Shown piece by piece: positions 7,253 through 16,005 of a stretch of 48,655 nt of DNA (the stretch's first letter is position 1; every line of letters begins with the position of its first letter). The position numbers were made by a program, and so were the translations under genes. Source of the DNA: an uncultured bacterium (GTDB lineage: Bacteria > Bacillota_I > Bacilli_A > Acholeplasmatales > Anaeroplasmataceae); assembly GCA_949291115.1 (NCBI GenBank), contig CASETY010000002.1:74348-123002 (forward strand). The letters are read 5' to 3'. The notes under the pieces are model-generated. The model had not been told where the DNA came from and did not search any database. It saw only the letters and a list, made by a program, of their open reading frames with translations.

Positions 7253-7630
7253 TTAGACACCCCCTAAAATAGCATTTAATAAATAATCTATTCTTTCTAA
7301 GGCTTTATTTAAGTATAAATAACCAATTAAAGCCTCAAAACCAGTTGCATTATGATAGGTTTGTAAATCAACTTTTCTATGACTTTTAACCGCACTATTA
7401 CGCCCTTTTTTATATATTTCAGTTTCTTCATCTGTTAATAAATCATTATTAATTAAATAAAATATATATTTTTCTTGAGCATAAGAATTAACGTGGGTAG
7501 TCACAAACTTATGAATGTCTTTAACTTTAGTAAGCCCTTTTTCTAAGGCTAAATTACGAATTAAAAGTTCATAATAAGCATCTCCGATATAGGCTAAAGT
7601 CATCCCATTATATAGTTTTACATTTACCAT
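7253..7630 (-). CDS. mrnC: mini-ribonuclease III
   Basis: RNase III catalytic domain without the double-stranded-RNA-binding domain; in B. subtilis it matures 23S rRNA ends. The 125-residue product has the signature LAYIGDAYYELLIR with catalytic acidic residues near 15-20, the family motif GRNSAVKSHRKVDLQTYHN near residue 77 and the second acidic motif FEALIGYLYL near 98. Its ATG overlaps the cysS stop by one base (TAATG), so the two are translationally coupled, as in Bacillus. Confidence 0.95.
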   Translation of the reverse strand: MVNVKLYNGMTLAYIGDAYYELLIRNLALEKGLTKVKDIHKFVTTHVNSYAQEKYIFYLINNDLLTDEETEIYKKGRNSAVKSHRKVDLQTYHNATGFEALIGYLYLNKALERIDYLLNAILGGV

Positions 7631-8952
7631 TAAATGATACCTTTTTCAACTAATATATTTCTAAAATAATCAGCCTTTTGAAAATCTTTATTTTTACGAG
7701 CTTCTTCCCAACTTAAATAAGTAGAAGAATCTTCTAATGTTAAATCTGGTAGATAAAAATTAATACCTAATACCTTTAATATTTTATTAAAAGTATTAAA
7801 TAATATAACTAAACTTTCATCTTTGTTACGGAAAGAAACATTTATTTTTTTAACTAAATCATCTATTAAAGTTAAAACATTTTGAACATTAAAATCATAA
7901 TCCATATATTCTTTAAATTTAGTTAAATAATCATCATCTAAAGTTAAACTATTAATATCATGAGCACTTAAATAATAATAAATTTGTTTATAAGAACGAT
8001 ACCATTTATCATAAATAGTTTTATATTGTTCCATTAATTCTGGGGAAAAATTAATAATAGAGCGATAAGGACTAAATAAAAGTAACATTCTTAAAACCAT
8101 AGCTTCTTCTTTTGTTTTTAAATCTTTAACATAAATTACATTACCTAAAGATTTACTCATTTTCATACCTTTTAAATCAACACGGCCAACATGTAAGAAA
8201 TAAGAAGCTAAATGATCATGATAAGCAGCATTACTTTGGGCAATCTCATTTTCATGATGAGGAAATTTTAAATCCATACCACCACCATGTATATCAAGAC
8301 CATCTTTAAATAATTCATGGTTCATGACCACACATTCAGTATGCCAACCAGGTCTACCATCGCCAAAAGGAGATGGCCATTTAATACCAACTTTCGTATT
8401 TTTCCACAATGTAAAATCTAAAGGGTCTTCTTTATTTAAATCAACATCAACACGTGCTCCTTCTTCTAAAGAAGCTCTATCTTGATTAGATAAAACACCA
8501 TAATCAGTGATTTTATTAATTCTAAAATAAACATTACCATCTTTTTGATAAGCATAGCCATTTTCTTTTAATAACTCAATAAAATCAATCATATTATTAA
8601 TATATTCAGTAGCGTGAGGAATAACGTTTGGCTTTTGTGAACCTAATGTTTTCACATCTTTAAAATAAGCATCTTCATAAAAAGTCGCAATTTCTTTTTC
8701 TGTTTTCTTTTCCTCAATAGCTTTATTAATAATTTTATCATCGATGTCTGTGATATTAGAAGCGTAATTTACTTGATAACCTAAAAACTCTAAATAATTT
8801 TTAACCATATCATAAAATACTACTGGTCTAGCATTACCAATATGAATATAGTTATAAACTGTAGGTCCACAAACATACATATTAACCTTGTTAGGATTAT
8901 GAGGCTTAAATTCTTCTATTTTATTAGTAAGCGAATTATAAAATTTTAACAT
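7630..8952 (-). CDS. cysS: cysteinyl-tRNA synthetase
   Basis: Class I synthetase that charges tRNA-Cys. The ATP-binding motif appears as HIGN (residues 37-40) after CGPTVYNYI, and KMSKS at 264-268. Zinc ligands align as C28, C207, H232 and E236 (in GWHTECVVMN and PHHENE). At 440 residues it is about 25 shorter than B. subtilis CysS; the shortening is in the C-terminal anticodon-binding part. It heads the cysS-mrnC-ATPase unit. A terminator hairpin ends only about 20 bases before the ATG, leaving no room for a promoter, so transcription must read through that hairpin or start upstream. Confidence 0.97.
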   Translation of the reverse strand: MLKFYNSLTNKIEEFKPHNPNKVNMYVCGPTVYNYIHIGNARPVVFYDMVKNYLEFLGYQVNYASNITDIDDKIINKAIEEKKTEKEIATFYEDAYFKDVKTLGSQKPNVIPHATEYINNMIDFIELLKENGYAYQKDGNVYFRINKITDYGVLSNQDRASLEEGARVDVDLNKEDPLDFTLWKNTKVGIKWPSPFGDGRPGWHTECVVMNHELFKDGLDIHGGGMDLKFPHHENEIAQSNAAYHDHLASYFLHVGRVDLKGMKMSKSLGNVIYVKDLKTKEEAMVLRMLLLFSPYRSIINFSPELMEQYKTIYDKWYRSYKQIYYYLSAHDINSLTLDDDYLTKFKEYMDYDFNVQNVLTLIDDLVKKINVSFRNKDESLVILFNTFNKILKVLGINFYLPDLTLEDSSTYLSWEEARKNKDFQKADYFRNILVEKGII

Positions 8953-8970
8953 TTTGTCTCACTTCTTTCT

Positions 8971-8998
8971 AAAAAAAGAGGAATATACTTCCTCTTAA
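8971..8998 (-). terminator. terminator/attenuator between the lipoprotein gene and cysS
   Basis: An 8-bp stem (8976-8983 with 8989-8996) and 5-base loop, followed on the minus strand by an unbroken T run. It lies between the lipoprotein stop and the cysS start. Confidence 0.8.
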
Positions 8999-9002
8999 AT
9001 TT

Positions 9003-10622
9003 TTAAGCTACTTGTCTGCCATTATATTGTTTTAAATAATCTTTATAACAAGTGATATTAATTTTAATATCATTATTACTTGCTTCATCTTTTTCGTTAT
9101 AATCGCGATTACCAAATAAAGAACCAACATTAATACTATAAGTTACATTTTCTTCTTTATTTTCTTCATTATAACCTAAAACAGTCATACTTACTACGTT
9201 AGCTTCACCATTAATACGGCCATCATTAGTATTACCAACTAAAGCGCCTACATAAACATTATACACTGGAGTAGCTTCAACATTAATTGCACTAACAACC
9301 TTATCAACTATTGAATTATCTTCATTTGTAATAGTTTTTGTTGTTTCATTTACTGTAGCTTTAACATTATTTAAACTAGACGTGCTATTTGGTACTAATT
9401 CTCCCGCAAAACCACCAACATTTAAATTATAAACTTCAAGACCAGCTTCATAAGTAGCGGCACTACTCTTAACGGCTTTAATATCAATATTACCAGTAAA
9501 AGTCGAATTACTAATTGTTCTAGCTAAAGAACCAACAAAGCCGCCAATATTATAATATACATCTTCTTTAGTATTAGTTTTAACATTTAAATTAATTGTC
9601 ATATTAACATTAGCGTTATTATTAGTAATTTCTTGAGGTGTTCTAGCAGATTTTGGTTTTTGAACAATACCTATAAACCCACCAACATTAGCGGCTAATA
9701 CCGCATCAGCTTCTAAAGTTACATTTTCTAAATTAGAATTAATTACTTTAATTCCTTCTTTACTACCATCAACATAACCTACTAAACCACCAACATTAAA
9801 GTTATATAAGATAGAATAGGTGGTAGTTTCAACATCTAAAGAACTATTTTTAACTGTACAATTATCTACCACACCTTTATTCCAACCAACTAATAAGCCA
9901 GCATAAATAGATGAAGAACGGCTAACTGTTAAAGTCATATTATCAATAATTAAGTTTTTAATTGTACCTTCATTATAGCCAAATAAACCAGAATATTGAT
10001 TGTTTGAAGAAATTTTGAAATTCTTAAGAGTATGACCATCACCATCTAAACTGCCTTTAAAGGCTTGAGAAACAGATGTAAATAATGGTTTAATCTCTGA
10101 ATTTTCAAAATCAATATCAGCACCTAATTTATAATAACCTTCCGTATCATAAGCAAATACATTTAAAAAATCATCTTTATTATTTATTACAATTGCAGTT
10201 TCTTCACTTGAACCTTCATTAGTTGTTTCAAAAGAAGTTTCATATAAAGTATAATTATAACTTTCAATTGTCGCTTCTAAACGTAAATAATAAGGTGTTA
10301 ATTCATCTAAATCAGTAAAATTTACTACTTCAGCTTTAGTATTAATATCAACAGAAGTGCCTTCTTCTAATTCTAATTGCTCAGAATCTACTTCGTCACC
10401 TTGTTTTTCATCTTCATATTCATAAATATATAAGACAGGTTTAACTGAACTAAAAATACGTTTATCAGGATCTAAAAATTCAATATTAACTGATACACTA
10501 TCACGATGTGGTGTAACTACCACATCTACTTTAATATTATCAGCTTTGTTGTTATTACAAGCTGCTAAACCTGTAACTACTAAAGCTAATAAAAAAATTA
10601 AGAAAACCTTTATTTTATTCAT
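9003..10622 (-). CDS. surface lipoprotein with Fn3-like domain and GLUG-type repeats
   Basis: Predicted exported lipoprotein: a signal peptide with lipobox LAAC puts the lipid-bearing cysteine at residue 22. Residues about 33-130 look like a fibronectin type III-like beta domain ending in LTPYYLRLEATIES and LYETSFET. From about 150 the chain has GLUG-type repeats typical of secreted right-handed beta-helices: FKGSLDGDGHTLKNF, YSGLFGYNEGTIKNLII, YAGLLVGWNKGVVDN, NVGGLVGYVDGS, NVGGFIGIV, NIGGFVGSLARTISNSTF, NVGGFAGELV, YVGALVGNTNDG and NVGSLFGNRDY. No enzymatic motif is visible; adhesion or surface display is inferred. Ribosome-binding site GGAGG and its own promoter precede it; the gene is monocistronic and divergent from the activase operon. 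Confidence 0.85.
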   Translation of the reverse strand: MNKIKVFLIFLLALVVTGLAACNNNKADNIKVDVVVTPHRDSVSVNIEFLDPDKRIFSSVKPVLYIYEYEDEKQGDEVDSEQLELEEGTSVDINTKAEVVNFTDLDELTPYYLRLEATIESYNYTLYETSFETTNEGSSEETAIVINNKDDFLNVFAYDTEGYYKLGADIDFENSEIKPLFTSVSQAFKGSLDGDGHTLKNFKISSNNQYSGLFGYNEGTIKNLIIDNMTLTVSRSSSIYAGLLVGWNKGVVDNCTVKNSSLDVETTTYSILYNFNVGGLVGYVDGSKEGIKVINSNLENVTLEADAVLAANVGGFIGIVQKPKSARTPQEITNNNANVNMTINLNVKTNTKEDVYYNIGGFVGSLARTISNSTFTGNIDIKAVKSSAATYEAGLEVYNLNVGGFAGELVPNSTSSLNNVKATVNETTKTITNEDNSIVDKVVSAINVEATPVYNVYVGALVGNTNDGRINGEANVVSMTVLGYNEENKEENVTYSINVGSLFGNRDYNEKDEASNNDIKINITCYKDYLKQYNGRQVA

Positions 10623-10684
10623 AATTCCTCCATTATGTTAAATATATTTTTATAGTTAAATCACGCAAAAAAGCGTTTCTACTT

Positions 10685-10713
10685 ATTATACCTTAAACTT
10701 TTTAAATTAACAA
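10685..10713 (-). promoter_or_regulatory. promoter of the GLUG lipoprotein gene
   Basis: Minus strand -35 TTGTTA (10708-10713), 17-base spacer, -10 TATAAT (10685-10690). It is back to back with the plus-strand promoter at 10746-10774, so the 188-base gap is a divergent promoter region. Confidence 0.75.
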
Positions 10714-10745
10714 TAATTTTTGCACAATTGTTAGAAGTGTATATC

Positions 10746-10774
10746 TTGATTTATTTTAAATTCTACTCTATAAT
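10746..10774 (+). promoter_or_regulatory. promoter of the dehydratase-activase operon
   Basis: Plus strand -35 TTGATT (10746-10751), 17-base spacer, -10 TATAAT (10769-10774), leading to a short leader and ribosome-binding site AGGTGG before GTG 10811. Confidence 0.75.
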
Positions 10775-10810
10775 TTTAAAGTAAAAAATATGATGAGGTG
10801 GGAATAAATT

Positions 10811-13735
10811 GTGAAAAAAATAGGATTAGATATCGGCTCAACGACGATTAAAACAGTTATATTAGATGAAAAAGATAATATTATTTATACTGACTATAAA
10901 AGACACTACTCCCACATTAAAGATAATGTTATTAAAAAGTTAGATTTTTTGCTTGCCAATAATGTAATTACTGGCCAAGAAAAAATTGCTATTTCCGGTT
11001 CAGCAGGGATGGGATTAGCAGAAGGAATCAAAGTTCCTTTTATTCAAGAAGTATACGCCACTAGAGTGGCTGCTAATAAATTAATTCCTGGTACTGATTG
11101 TATTATTGAACTTGGTGGTGAAGACGCCAAAATTTTGTTTTTAACTGATGGTATGGAAGTTAGAATGAATGGGTCATGTGCCGGTGGTACAGGTGCTTTT
11201 ATTGATCAAATGGCCACTTTATTAAATATTGATATTACCGAAATAAACGGGGTAGCTAAAGATGCCAACAAAATCTATAGTATTGCTTCTCGTTGTGGCG
11301 TATTTGCTAAAACAGATATTCAACCACTTCTAAACCAAGGGGCTTCTAAAAGTGATGTGGCTGCTTCTATCTTTCAAGCTGTTGTTAATCAAACAATTGG
11401 TGGTTTAGCTCAAGGTAGAGAAATTAAGGGTAAAGTTGCTTATTTAGGTGGCCCTTTAACTTTCTTATCTGAATTACAAAAAGCTTTTGATAATGCTTTG
11501 CATGTAAATGGCATTTGTCCAGCCAACTCTTTATATTATGTTGCATTAGGAGCGGCTTTTAGTGCTAATGAAACAAAAGATATTAAAGAACTTCTAACAA
11601 CAATTAAAAATTACCACTCTAATCAAGCTTATTCATTTAATTCACCGTTATTTAAAAACCAAGCAGAATTAGATGAATTTAGAGCTCGTCATCAAAAAGC
11701 TTTCGTTAAAACTTATCCTTTAGATAGTTATGAAGGTAATTTATATTTAGGTATTGATAGTGGTTCTACTACTTTAAAATTCTTATTAATGGATGAAGAT
11801 TTAAATATTCGTTTTAGTAAATATTTACCTAATAAAGGTAATCCTGTAAGCATTATTAAAGATATTTTTATTGAACTATATAATAAATATCCAAATATTA
11901 AAATTAAAGGGGCCGCTTCTACTGGTTATGGTGAAGAACTTGTTAAAAACGCCTTTAATTTAGATGGTGGCTTAGTTGAAACAATGGCTCATTTTTATGC
12001 TGCTAGAAAGTTCATGCCTAATGTTGATTTTATCATTGATATTGGGGGACAAGATATTAAATGTTTTAAAATTGAAAATCAAACCATTTCCAACATTTTC
12101 TTAAATGAAGCTTGTTCATCAGGTTGTGGATCTTTCTTACAAACCTTCGCTAATGCTTTAGGTTACACAATTGAAGAATTCGCAAAAATTGGCTTAATGG
12201 CGCAAAAACCTGTTGATTTAGGTTCACGTTGTACTGTATTTATGAACAGTTCCGTTAAACAAGCTCAAAAAGATGGTGCTACTATTGATAATATTTCAGC
12301 TGGTCTTTCTATTAGTGTTGTTAAAAATGCCATTTATAAAGTTATTAGGGCAACTTCTGCTTCTTCTTTAGGTAAGCATATTGTTGTCCAAGGTGGTACT
12401 TTTTATAACGAAGCTGTTTTAAGAGCTTTTGAAAGAGAATTAAACCAAGAAGTTGTTTGTCCAAATATATCTGGTGTTATGGGAGCTTATGGGGCTGCTT
12501 TATATGCTAAAAGTTTAAATAAAGAGGAGTCTAGTGTTTTAAAATTAGCTGATCTTCTTAATTTTAAACATGAAACAAAAAACTTTAACTGTGGTCTTTG
12601 TACAAATCACTGTCTACTAACAGTTAACATTTTTGGTAATAACAATCGTTTTATTAGTGGCAATCAATGTGAAAAACCTGTAACTAAGCGTAACTCTACT
12701 ACTAATTTAAATATTTATGATTATATTAGAGAAAAACTTGCATCTTATAAGCCTATTAGTGGTAAACGTGGTAAAATAGCCATTCCTTTAGTTTTAAATA
12801 TGTATGAACTATGGCCTTTTTACTATACTTTCTTTACTAACCTTGGCTTTGAAGTAATAAATAGTGGTTTTTCAACTAATAAAACTTATACCTTAGGTCA
12901 ACACACAATTCCTTCTGATACTGTGTGTTATCCTGCTAAACTAGTGCATGGCCATATTGAAAAATTATATAATGATGGTAATAAATTAATCTTCTATCCT
13001 TGTACAAGTTATAATATTGATGAGCATAAAGGTGATAATCACTTTAACTGTCCAATTGTTGCTTATTATCCAGAAACTATTACTAATAATGTTACAGCAC
13101 TAAAAAATATTACTTTTATTAGTGATTTTATTGGTATTCATAATGAAAAGATTTTTAAAGCTCACATTAAAGAAATCTTAGATAAATATGAACCATTTAA
13201 AAACATATCTAAAAAAGAATATTTAAAAGCAGCTACTCTAGCTTATCAAGAATATGATAATTATTTAAATTATATTAGAGAAAAAGCAATTGAAATTATT
13301 AACACAGCTCGAATAAATGGTCAAAAAATAATCGTTTTATGTGGTAGACCATATCACGTAGATCCAGAAGTAAACCATGGTATTGATAAACTGATTGCTA
13401 GTTTCAATGTAGCGATTGTCAGTGAAGATGGTATTAGTGCTTTTGAACCAAAAGGCAAAGTAAATGTTTTAAATCAATGGACATACCACGCTAGATTATA
13501 TGATGCTGCCCATTATATAACTAACGAAAAAGATATGAATTTAATTCAATTGGTTTCTTTTGGTTGTGGCCTTGATGCTATTACAACTGATGAAGTAAAA
13601 TCAATCTTAGAATCTAAGGGTAAAATATATACCCAAATTAAAATTGATGAAATCACTAACCTAGGAGCAGTAAAAATAAGACTTCGTTCTTTATTTAGTG
13701 CGTTAGAAGAATTAGAAAAGGAGGAAAATAAATAG
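10811..13735 (+). CDS. acyl-CoA dehydratase activase-related protein, double BadF/BcrA ATPase domains plus DUF2229-type region
   Basis: A 974-residue protein with two tandem ASKHA ATPase domains of the 2-hydroxyacyl-CoA dehydratase activator (HgdC/BadF/BcrA) type. The first starts GLDIGSTTIKTVILDE (residue 5) with cluster-ligand motifs GSCAGGTGAF (C123) and SRCGVFAKTD (C162). The second starts GIDSGSTTLKFLLMDE (about 314) with EACSSGCGSF (C435, C439) and GSRCTVF (C474). A cysteine cluster CGLCTNHC (594-601) leads into a C-terminal HgdB-like region with TVCYPAK, FYPCTSYN and SFGCGLDA. The family reductively activates [4Fe-4S] dehydratases with ATP; the substrate here is unknown. Start is GTG with AGGTGG upstream. 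The stop shares one base with the next start. Confidence 0.85.
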   Translation: MKKIGLDIGSTTIKTVILDEKDNIIYTDYKRHYSHIKDNVIKKLDFLLANNVITGQEKIAISGSAGMGLAEGIKVPFIQEVYATRVAANKLIPGTDCIIELGGEDAKILFLTDGMEVRMNGSCAGGTGAFIDQMATLLNIDITEINGVAKDANKIYSIASRCGVFAKTDIQPLLNQGASKSDVAASIFQAVVNQTIGGLAQGREIKGKVAYLGGPLTFLSELQKAFDNALHVNGICPANSLYYVALGAAFSANETKDIKELLTTIKNYHSNQAYSFNSPLFKNQAELDEFRARHQKAFVKTYPLDSYEGNLYLGIDSGSTTLKFLLMDEDLNIRFSKYLPNKGNPVSIIKDIFIELYNKYPNIKIKGAASTGYGEELVKNAFNLDGGLVETMAHFYAARKFMPNVDFIIDIGGQDIKCFKIENQTISNIFLNEACSSGCGSFLQTFANALGYTIEEFAKIGLMAQKPVDLGSRCTVFMNSSVKQAQKDGATIDNISAGLSISVVKNAIYKVIRATSASSLGKHIVVQGGTFYNEAVLRAFERELNQEVVCPNISGVMGAYGAALYAKSLNKEESSVLKLADLLNFKHETKNFNCGLCTNHCLLTVNIFGNNNRFISGNQCEKPVTKRNSTTNLNIYDYIREKLASYKPISGKRGKIAIPLVLNMYELWPFYYTFFTNLGFEVINSGFSTNKTYTLGQHTIPSDTVCYPAKLVHGHIEKLYNDGNKLIFYPCTSYNIDEHKGDNHFNCPIVAYYPETITNNVTALKNITFISDFIGIHNEKIFKAHIKEILDKYEPFKNISKKEYLKAATLAYQEYDNYLNYIREKAIEIINTARINGQKIIVLCGRPYHVDPEVNHGIDKLIASFNVAIVSEDGISAFEPKGKVNVLNQWTYHARLYDAAHYITNEKDMNLIQLVSFGCGLDAITTDEVKSILESKGKIYTQIKIDEITNLGAVKIRLRSLFSALEELEKEENK

Positions 13736-14994
13736 TGGAATATCCTAAATTTACATCTCAAATGATTAAAACTCATACTATCTTAATTCCTTCTATGTTA
13801 AATATTCACATGTCTTTATTTGAAAGTGCCTTAAATAGTACAGGCTATAAAGTAGAAATTTTACGTAATGAGGGCCCAAGTGTTGTTGAAGAAGGATTAA
13901 AATATGTTCATAATGATACTTGTTACCCCGCCCTCTTAGTAATTGGTCAGTTTATTGATGCTTTAAATCATCGTGATGATGTTGATAAAGTAGTTCTATT
14001 AATCACGCAAACTGGTGGTGGTTGTAGAGCTTCTAATTATATTCATTTATTAAGAAAAGCTTTAATCAAAGCAGGCTATCCTAATGTTCCAGTTGTTAGT
14101 TTAAATGCTTCTAATTTAGAAAAAGATAGTGGCTTTAAATTAACTTATCCTTTAATTAAAAAAATAGTAGCCGCTATGACTTATGGTGATTTCTTAATGT
14201 ATGTTCGTAATAAGTGCATTTCTTATGAAAAAAATAAAGGCGACACTTTAAAATTAACTAATTATTGGATAGATAAAATAAGTAATTTATTCAAAAAAAA
14301 TAAAGGTACTTCTCTTAGAGAAATCAAAAAAAATTTAAAAGAAATTGCTTATCAATATGATAATTTAGACCTTGATTTAAGTCATAGAAAGCCTAAAGTT
14401 GGGGTTGTTGGTGAAATTTACATTAAATATGCACCTTTAGGTAATAATCATTTAGAAGAATTCTTACAATCACAAGATGCAGAGGTAATGGTCCCTGGTC
14501 TTTATGGCTTCATTTTATATTGCATCTATAATGCAATCTATGATTATGAAATATATCATGAAGGATTCATAAAAAAACAAGGTGCTAAACTTTTAATATG
14601 GTATTTAAAACGTCGTGAAAAAGCGTTGATTGACGCTTTAAAACCAACTAAAATTACACCTATGCAATATTTTAGTAAAACTAAAGATATGTCTGATGGC
14701 GTTTTATCAAAAGGAACGAAAATGGGTGAGGGTTGGTTATTAACTGCCGAAATGATGGAACTAGTTGAAATTGGCTATAATAATATAATTTGTGCCCAAC
14801 CTTTCGGCTGCTTGCCAAACCATGTTTGTGGTAAAGGTGTTATGAAAAAAATTAAAGAATTAAAACCAGAAGCCAACATTGTAGCGATTGACTACGATCC
14901 TTCTGCTACCAAAGTTAACCAAGAAAATAGAATAAAACTAATGCTTGCTATTGCTAAAGAAACTATTAAAGATAATGAAATAGCTAAATTATAA
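13735..14994 (+). CDS. 2-hydroxyacyl-CoA dehydratase (HgdB/DUF2229-like) subunit
   Basis: A 419-residue protein with cysteines in dehydratase-like contexts: NDTCYPALLVIGQ (about residue 62), GGGCRASNY (about 98) and QPFGCLPNHVCGKG (about 355-368), suggesting an Fe-S cluster. GTG at 13735 overlaps the upstream TAG by one base and has a strong GGAGG, so the proteins are made in step. In many Clostridia the same regions form a single chain of about 1,400 residues; here they are two genes. No second dehydratase subunit, CoA-transferase or acyl-CoA dehydrogenase is nearby, so the pathway is unknown. A strong terminator follows. Confidence 0.8.
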   Translation: MEYPKFTSQMIKTHTILIPSMLNIHMSLFESALNSTGYKVEILRNEGPSVVEEGLKYVHNDTCYPALLVIGQFIDALNHRDDVDKVVLLITQTGGGCRASNYIHLLRKALIKAGYPNVPVVSLNASNLEKDSGFKLTYPLIKKIVAAMTYGDFLMYVRNKCISYEKNKGDTLKLTNYWIDKISNLFKKNKGTSLREIKKNLKEIAYQYDNLDLDLSHRKPKVGVVGEIYIKYAPLGNNHLEEFLQSQDAEVMVPGLYGFILYCIYNAIYDYEIYHEGFIKKQGAKLLIWYLKRREKALIDALKPTKITPMQYFSKTKDMSDGVLSKGTKMGEGWLLTAEMMELVEIGYNNIICAQPFGCLPNHVCGKGVMKKIKELKPEANIVAIDYDPSATKVNQENRIKLMLAIAKETIKDNEIAKL

Positions 14995-15045
14995 AAAACA
15001 GCCTTACTAATGGATTATTCACCACTAGTAGGGCTGTCTTTTTTT
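14993..15045. terminator. bidirectional terminator between convergent operons
   Basis: A long imperfect hairpin (about 14999-15014 with 15027-15042) flanked by A6 on the left and T7 on the right, so it can stop transcripts from both sides. Its right arm also encodes the last residues (DSPTSGE) and stop of the PAP2 gene. Confidence 0.85.
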
Positions 15046-15734
15046 GTAAATAAACGGGCTAAAAAATTAAAACCTTTCTTATTTAAAATCTTATATATAA
15101 TAATAGCTAACATCGCCAGTAAAAAACCAAACGCATACCCACCAATAACATCAACAAAATAGTGCATTCCTAATACTATTCTTGATAGGCCAATTAAAAA
15201 AATAATTGAAGCAGCTATATATGGGGTAATATTTTTAAGTTTTTTTGATAATCTAAAACTATTAACCATAAAATAAGCCATGACTACATAAAAAAACATC
15301 GAAGTCATTGAATGACCAGAAGGAAATGAAGTTGATGTTTCATGAGCCCACTGCATATTAACATCTGGTCTTTCTCTTAAAAAAGCGTATTTAATCACTT
15401 CATTAGTTAAAGCTGTAATTAAAGTGCCTGCCCCTAAGATTAAGCATCTTAAATCTAATTTAGTATAGATGGCAAATACTAAAAATAAAATTACAATTAC
15501 ATATATATAACCAAATTCTGTTATTATTCTAAAAAGCCAATAGATAAAGCCACCCTTTTCTCCTCTTATTTGATAAATGAAATTAGTAATTGCTAAATCA
15601 ATTTTAATTTCATCTTTTAAGACAACTGCTAACATACATCCTAAAAAAATTAAAAAAGCAATAATAATACCTATTAACTCTTTAAAATAAAACTTAGACT
15701 TAAATTGTTTTAAGCATAATTGTAGTTTGTTCAT
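15015..15734 (-). CDS. PAP2-family membrane phosphatase
   Basis: Integral membrane phosphatase of the PAP2/type 2 phosphatidic acid phosphatase superfamily, likely acting on a lipid phosphate such as undecaprenyl pyrophosphate, phosphatidic acid or phosphatidylglycerol phosphate. All three motifs are present: KYAFLRERP (KX6RP, about residue 115), FPSGHS (about 137) and SRIVLGMHYFVD (SRX5HX3D, about 185). There are about six membrane helices. Its ATG lies 35 bases inside the upstream small gene, with only a weak GGAAA ribosome-binding site. The exact substrate cannot be told from sequence. Confidence 0.9.
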   Translation of the reverse strand: MNKLQLCLKQFKSKFYFKELIGIIIAFLIFLGCMLAVVLKDEIKIDLAITNFIYQIRGEKGGFIYWLFRIITEFGYIYVIVILFLVFAIYTKLDLRCLILGAGTLITALTNEVIKYAFLRERPDVNMQWAHETSTSFPSGHSMTSMFFYVVMAYFMVNSFRLSKKLKNITPYIAASIIFLIGLSRIVLGMHYFVDVIGGYAFGFLLAMLAIIIYKILNKKGFNFLARLFTKKDSPTSGE

Positions 15735-16005
15735 CTGTCGTTTCCAATTTAATATCTATAATTTTATCTTTAATAATTTCTAAATACTGGCCACCTTTAT
15801 TTAACCACTTATTATTATAAGTATTACCTTTAAAAATAGCTAATAAGAAACTACGATAATTATCTTCTAAATAAGGGGTAATAATTGTAATGTTATATTG
15901 GTCTTGTTCCTCTAATACTTCTAATTTTAGTTCTAAATGTTCATTAAAATATAAAAAATCAATTAGATTTTTTAACACTTCACTAAGTTCATCTTTTAAA
16001 ATCAT
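15700..16005 (-). CDS. hypothetical protein, 101 residues
   Basis: A small soluble acidic protein, starting MILKDELSEVLKNLIDFLY, of mixed alpha/beta character with no signal peptide, membrane segment or motif I recognise. The start is well supported by AAGGAGG just upstream; the ATG abuts the NUDIX stop, and its 3' end overlaps the PAP2 start by 35 bases. Its place in a tightly overlapping operon with ClC, NUDIX and PAP2 genes argues that it is real, but not what it does. Confidence 0.65.
   Translation of the reverse strand: MILKDELSEVLKNLIDFLYFNEHLELKLEVLEEQDQYNITIITPYLEDNYRSFLLAIFKGNTYNNKWLNKGGQYLEIIKDKIIDIKLETTDEQTTIMLKTI

Noticed and set aside
7251-7260. GTG start three codons upstream for the P-type ATPase
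   Set aside because: The ATG has the better-spaced AGGGGG; the GTG lies inside the ribosome-binding site region and overlaps mrnC.
10640-10685. ACGC/GCGT hairpin with T-rich loop in the GLUG lipoprotein leader
   Set aside because: The stem is only 4-5 bp; too weak to call a terminator or riboswitch.
13700-13740. Frameshift or read-through explanation for the two dehydratase genes
   Set aside because: The second gene has its own strong ribosome-binding site and start, so fission is simpler than an error.
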